From Avimonoglobus sp965151315 (GTDB lineage Bacteria; Bacillota; Clostridia; UBA1381): 15,718 bases of DNA. Every line of letters begins with the position of its first letter. The stretch's first letter is position 1. Of the stretch, positions 13,765 to 15,718 are shown piece after piece. The position numbers were made by a program, and so were the translations under genes. The stretch lies in assembly GCA_965151315.1 (NCBI GenBank), contig CBCTZG010000066.1:1-15718 (forward strand), in the 5' to 3' direction. The notes under the pieces were generated by a model, which saw only the letters and a program-made list of their open reading frames with translations, was not told where the DNA came from and made no database searches.

Positions 13765-15141
13765 ATGGCACAAAATGACTTTTCTAAAGGCAGTGTAATC
13801 CAAAACATTTTAAATATGGCGCTTCCCATGACTCTGGCCCAGCTAGTCAACGTATTGTATAACATTGTAGACCGCATCTACATCGGCCGGCTGCCGTCGG
13901 AATCCGCCGCGGCCTTAACCGGCCTTGGCCTGACCCTGCCGGTCATCACCATGGTAATCGCGTTTGCCAACTTGTTTGGCTTGGGCGGCGCGCCGCTTTG
14001 TGCCATTGCCCGCGGCCGCGGGGACAACCAGGAGGCGGAGCGGATCATGGGCACTTCTTTCTGCCTGCTGGTCGGATCCAGCCTGCTTTTAACAGCGGCT
14101 GGTTACCTCTGCAAGGATCCATTGTTATGGCTGTTCGGCGCCAGCCCGGACACCTTCGGCTATGCCGACGGGTATTTATCCATCTATCTTTCGGGAACCG
14201 TCTTTGTCATGACCGGGCTGGGCATGAACAGCTTCATCAATGCCCAGGGCTTTGCCCGGACCGGTATGGCCAGTGTACTGATCGGCGCCGTGGCTAACAT
14301 TCTGCTGGATCCAGTCTTTATTTTCGGTTTGCGGATGGGCGTTCAGGGCGCGGCCATCGCCACTGTGATTTCCCAGGCCCTGTCCGCCGCATGGGTGCTC
14401 CGGTTCCTGACCGGGAAACGGGCGACTCTAAAACTAAAGCCTGCCAATTTTCGGCTGGACCGTCGTTTGGTGGGGAAAATCAGCGGCCTGGGACTTTCGG
14501 GCTTTGTCATGTCCATTACCAACAGTGCTGTGCAAATCGTCTGCAATGCTGCGTTAGCCCGGTTTGGCGGAGATATTTACATCGGGGTTATGACCATCAT
14601 CAATTCCATCCGGGAAGTCTTTACCATGCCGGTAACCGGGCTCACCAACGGGGCCCAGCCCGTCATGGGCTACAACTACGGCGCGGGGGAATACAAGCGG
14701 GTGCAGGCCGCCATCCAATTCACCTCCGTATTCTGCATCCTGTATACCCTGGCCGCCTGGGGACTCCTCACTCTGTTCCCCCGGTTTTTCATTTCCGTTT
14801 TCAACGATGATCCCCAGCTGATTTCTGCCGGCGTCCGGGCGATCCATATCTACTTTTTCGGCTTTTTTATGATGTCCCTGCAATTTTCCGGCCAGTCTGT
14901 ATTTGTGGCCTTGGGAAAATCCCGGCAGGCGGTATTTTTCTCCCTGCTGCGCAAAGCCGTTATCGTGATCCCGCTCACCGTCCTGCTGCCCCGGCTGTTT
15001 GGGCTGGGCACCAACGGCGTATTCCTGGCAGAGCCCATATCTAATTTTATCGGCGGCGCGGCCTGCTTTATCACCATGCTGGCAACCGTGTGGCGGGAAC
15101 TGTCTGCCGCCCAAACAAAAAATAGCCCCCGTTCGCGATAA
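13765..15141 (+). CDS. MATE family efflux transporter
   Basis: This is a 458-residue multidrug and toxic compound extrusion protein in the cytoplasmic membrane, exchanging drugs or metabolites for Na+ or H+. The start matches the family: MAQNDFSKGSVIQNILNMAL, then PMTLAQLVNVLYNIVDRIYIG. GLGGAPLCAIARGRGD is the usual loop after helix 2, and NILLDPVFIFGLRMGVQGAA is the conserved block at the end of the first half. The second half has the matching NGAQPVMGYNYGAG motif. About twelve helices are evident and the length is normal. It looks closest to the MepA/DinF-like branch, as judged by eye. It is a single-gene unit with its own promoter. No MarR or TetR gene is next to it, so its control and substrate are unknown. 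Confidence 0.95.
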   Translation: MAQNDFSKGSVIQNILNMALPMTLAQLVNVLYNIVDRIYIGRLPSESAAALTGLGLTLPVITMVIAFANLFGLGGAPLCAIARGRGDNQEAERIMGTSFCLLVGSSLLLTAAGYLCKDPLLWLFGASPDTFGYADGYLSIYLSGTVFVMTGLGMNSFINAQGFARTGMASVLIGAVANILLDPVFIFGLRMGVQGAAIATVISQALSAAWVLRFLTGKRATLKLKPANFRLDRRLVGKISGLGLSGFVMSITNSAVQIVCNAALARFGGDIYIGVMTIINSIREVFTMPVTGLTNGAQPVMGYNYGAGEYKRVQAAIQFTSVFCILYTLAAWGLLTLFPRFFISVFNDDPQLISAGVRAIHIYFFGFFMMSLQFSGQSVFVALGKSRQAVFFSLLRKAVIVIPLTVLLPRLFGLGTNGVFLAEPISNFIGGAACFITMLATVWRELSAAQTKNSPRSR

Positions 15142-15158
15142 AAAACCGCAGTTTTTAG
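15141..15158 (+). terminator. Weak possible terminator after the MATE gene
   Basis: A 6-bp stem, AAAAAC (15141-15146) with GTTTTT (15151-15156), has the loop CGCA and ends in a T run. It has only one G-C pair, so it may be inefficient. A better 8-bp hairpin, ACGGCATA/TATGCCGT (15171-15190), follows but has no T tail. Confidence 0.3.
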
Positions 15159-15475
15159 TACTTGTGAGAAACGGCATAGTTTTATGCCGTCAGAATGACA
15201 TGGACCGGAACTCGTCCGCGCTTAAAGTGACTTTTGCCAAACAGCATTGAGGGCGATAGCGGTAGGTTTGGGCTCAAAAAACGAATGGCTGCGGCGTTTG
15301 TGGCAGCGCCCACAATCGGTGTAATATTCCATATCGTGATGCAGGAAGGAGGCTTCCGGGTAAACAGTGCGGGAAGGAATATGGCCGCCTACGGGGGAAA
15401 AACTGATATTGTTTCAAGGCTCTTCTGGCAAAAAAACAAGGGCGTCAGCTTTTTATCAAAGTTGACGTCCCGATG
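15142..15475. other. 334-base stretch without a confident gene
   Basis: Between the MATE gene and tRNA-Val I see the weak hairpins at 15141-15190 and the tRNA terminator at 15430-15471. There is also one open frame on the minus strand (15222-15413, 63 codons). Its only ATG is at 15332 and would give 36 residues, starting MEYYTDCGRCHKRRSHSFFE. There is no ribosome site. The GC-rich, codon-like composition suggests a gene remnant or an interspersed repeat. I cannot name it. Confidence 0.4.
15430..15471 (-). terminator. Terminator of tRNA-Val
   Basis: On the minus strand, GGGACGTCAACTTT pairs with AAAGCTGACGCCC (one bulged A, one mismatch). Both arms lie within 15440-15471, and the hairpin is followed by TTGTTTTTTT. 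It starts 4 bases after the tRNA CCA end. Confidence 0.8.
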
Positions 15476-15552
15476 TGGTGGAGACGACAGGAATCGAACC
15501 TGTGACCTCTTGCATGTCAAGCAAGCACTCTAACCAACTGAGCTACGCCTCC
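15476..15552 (-). tRNA. tRNA-Val (anticodon GAC), CCA encoded
   Basis: The 77-base gene folds as a standard cloverleaf. The acceptor stem pairs GGAGGCG (15546-15552 on the minus strand) with CGTCTCC, with one G-U pair. The D arm has GCTCAGTTGGTTAGAG. The anticodon stem is CTTGC/GCAAG, with loop TTGACAT giving anticodon GAC, which reads GUC and GUU. The T arm is ACAGGTTCGATTCCTGT. Discriminator A and CCA are in the gene. Confidence 0.97.
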
Positions 15553-15604
15553 AGATTAAAACAATCTAAACACAATTCATCATAAGAAATATACTATGCA
15601 ATTT

Positions 15605-15633
15605 AGTATAGCATAGATGTCTGGAAAAATCAA
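15605..15633 (-). promoter_or_regulatory. Promoter for tRNA-Val
   Basis: On the minus strand, TTGATT (15628-15633), a 17-base spacer ending TGC, and TATACT (15605-15610), an extended -10. Predicted start is near 15598, giving a 5' leader of about 46 bases on the precursor. The -10 box is part of two overlapping inverted repeats at 15590-15616. Confidence 0.75.
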
Positions 15634-15669
15634 CCCTTTTTTTATAAATGGTTTGGCTGACAGGTGTTA

Positions 15670-15678
15670 TGCTACAAT
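15670..15678 (+). promoter_or_regulatory. Extended -10 promoter for a gene beyond the right edge
   Basis: TGC then TACAAT (15673-15678), with no good -35 box 17 bases upstream. AAAAAGGA near 15700 could be a ribosome site for a start codon outside the window. A TTG at 15691 opens a frame to the edge, but its ribosome site (GGA at 15687) is poor. I therefore call no coding region here. Confidence 0.4.
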
Positions 15679-15718
15679 ACATATTGGACAGTTGAATAAA
15701 AAGGATGAAAGATCCGGT

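Noticed and set aside
15234..15533. Plus-strand frame of 99 codons ending DDRNRTCDLLHVKQAL
   Set aside because: Its end is the antisense of the tRNA-Val gene. This RNRTCDL-type string is a well-known artefact of reading tRNA antisense. It has no ribosome site.
15691..15718. TTG-started frame at the right edge
   Set aside because: Only nine codons are visible and the ribosome site is poor, so it cannot be told from leader sequence.

Overview
The window looks like a chromosomal segment of a Bacillota bacterium, probably a Clostridia or Negativicutes member. Support comes from consensus sigma-A-type promoters, strong GGAGG-type ribosome binding sites with some TTG starts, an MreB/Mbl-type actin gene followed directly by fabZ, a copper-amine-oxidase N-terminal-like stalk on a secreted protein, and a tiny Gly/Cys-rich membrane protein typical of this phylum. 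The exact class is not decided by what I can see. There are no CRISPR arrays, insertion sequences or phage genes. This is mostly core genome.

Layout. Positions 1-315: 3' end of secG and two tandem hairpin terminators. Positions 327-2545 (minus): a probable operon of a polytopic membrane protein (glycosyltransferase-like), azlC and azlD. It is divergent from a 542-aa acyl-CoA-synthetase-like AMP-binding enzyme (2697-4325, plus), and the shared promoter region holds a candidate 23-bp palindromic operator. Positions 4361-6363 (minus): a half-size ABC exporter gene split by a single-base frameshift near 5550, followed by a 56-aa gene with a TTG start. Positions 6562-9051 (plus): an 829-aa secreted protein of unknown function with two copper-amine-oxidase-like repeats at its C terminus. 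Positions 9104-12736 (minus): an envelope and translation-maintenance cluster, mreB-fabZ-trmN6-rsmI-(97-aa membrane-anchored protein), then a 50-aa Gly/Cys-rich membrane peptide. Positions 12778-13611 (minus): a metal-dependent amidohydrolase with its own promoter. Positions 13765-15141 (plus): a MATE-family efflux protein. Positions 15476-15552 (minus): tRNA-Val(GAC) with promoter and terminator. A plus-strand promoter sits at the right edge.

How the genes may work together. The mreB-to-rsmI genes run with gaps of 15 bases or less, or with an ATGA overlap, so they are probably one transcript joining cell shape, fatty acid elongation, a tRNA methylase and a 16S rRNA methylase. The other units have their own promoters and terminators, and several hairpins are placed so that they can end transcription from both sides.

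I found no clearly new multi-gene system. The points most worth a second look are the exporter frameshift, the easily missed 56-aa gene, a hairpin that could mask the ribosome binding site of the Gly/Cys-rich peptide, the 829-aa secreted protein, the palindrome between divergent promoters, and an unexplained open frame between the MATE gene and the tRNA.
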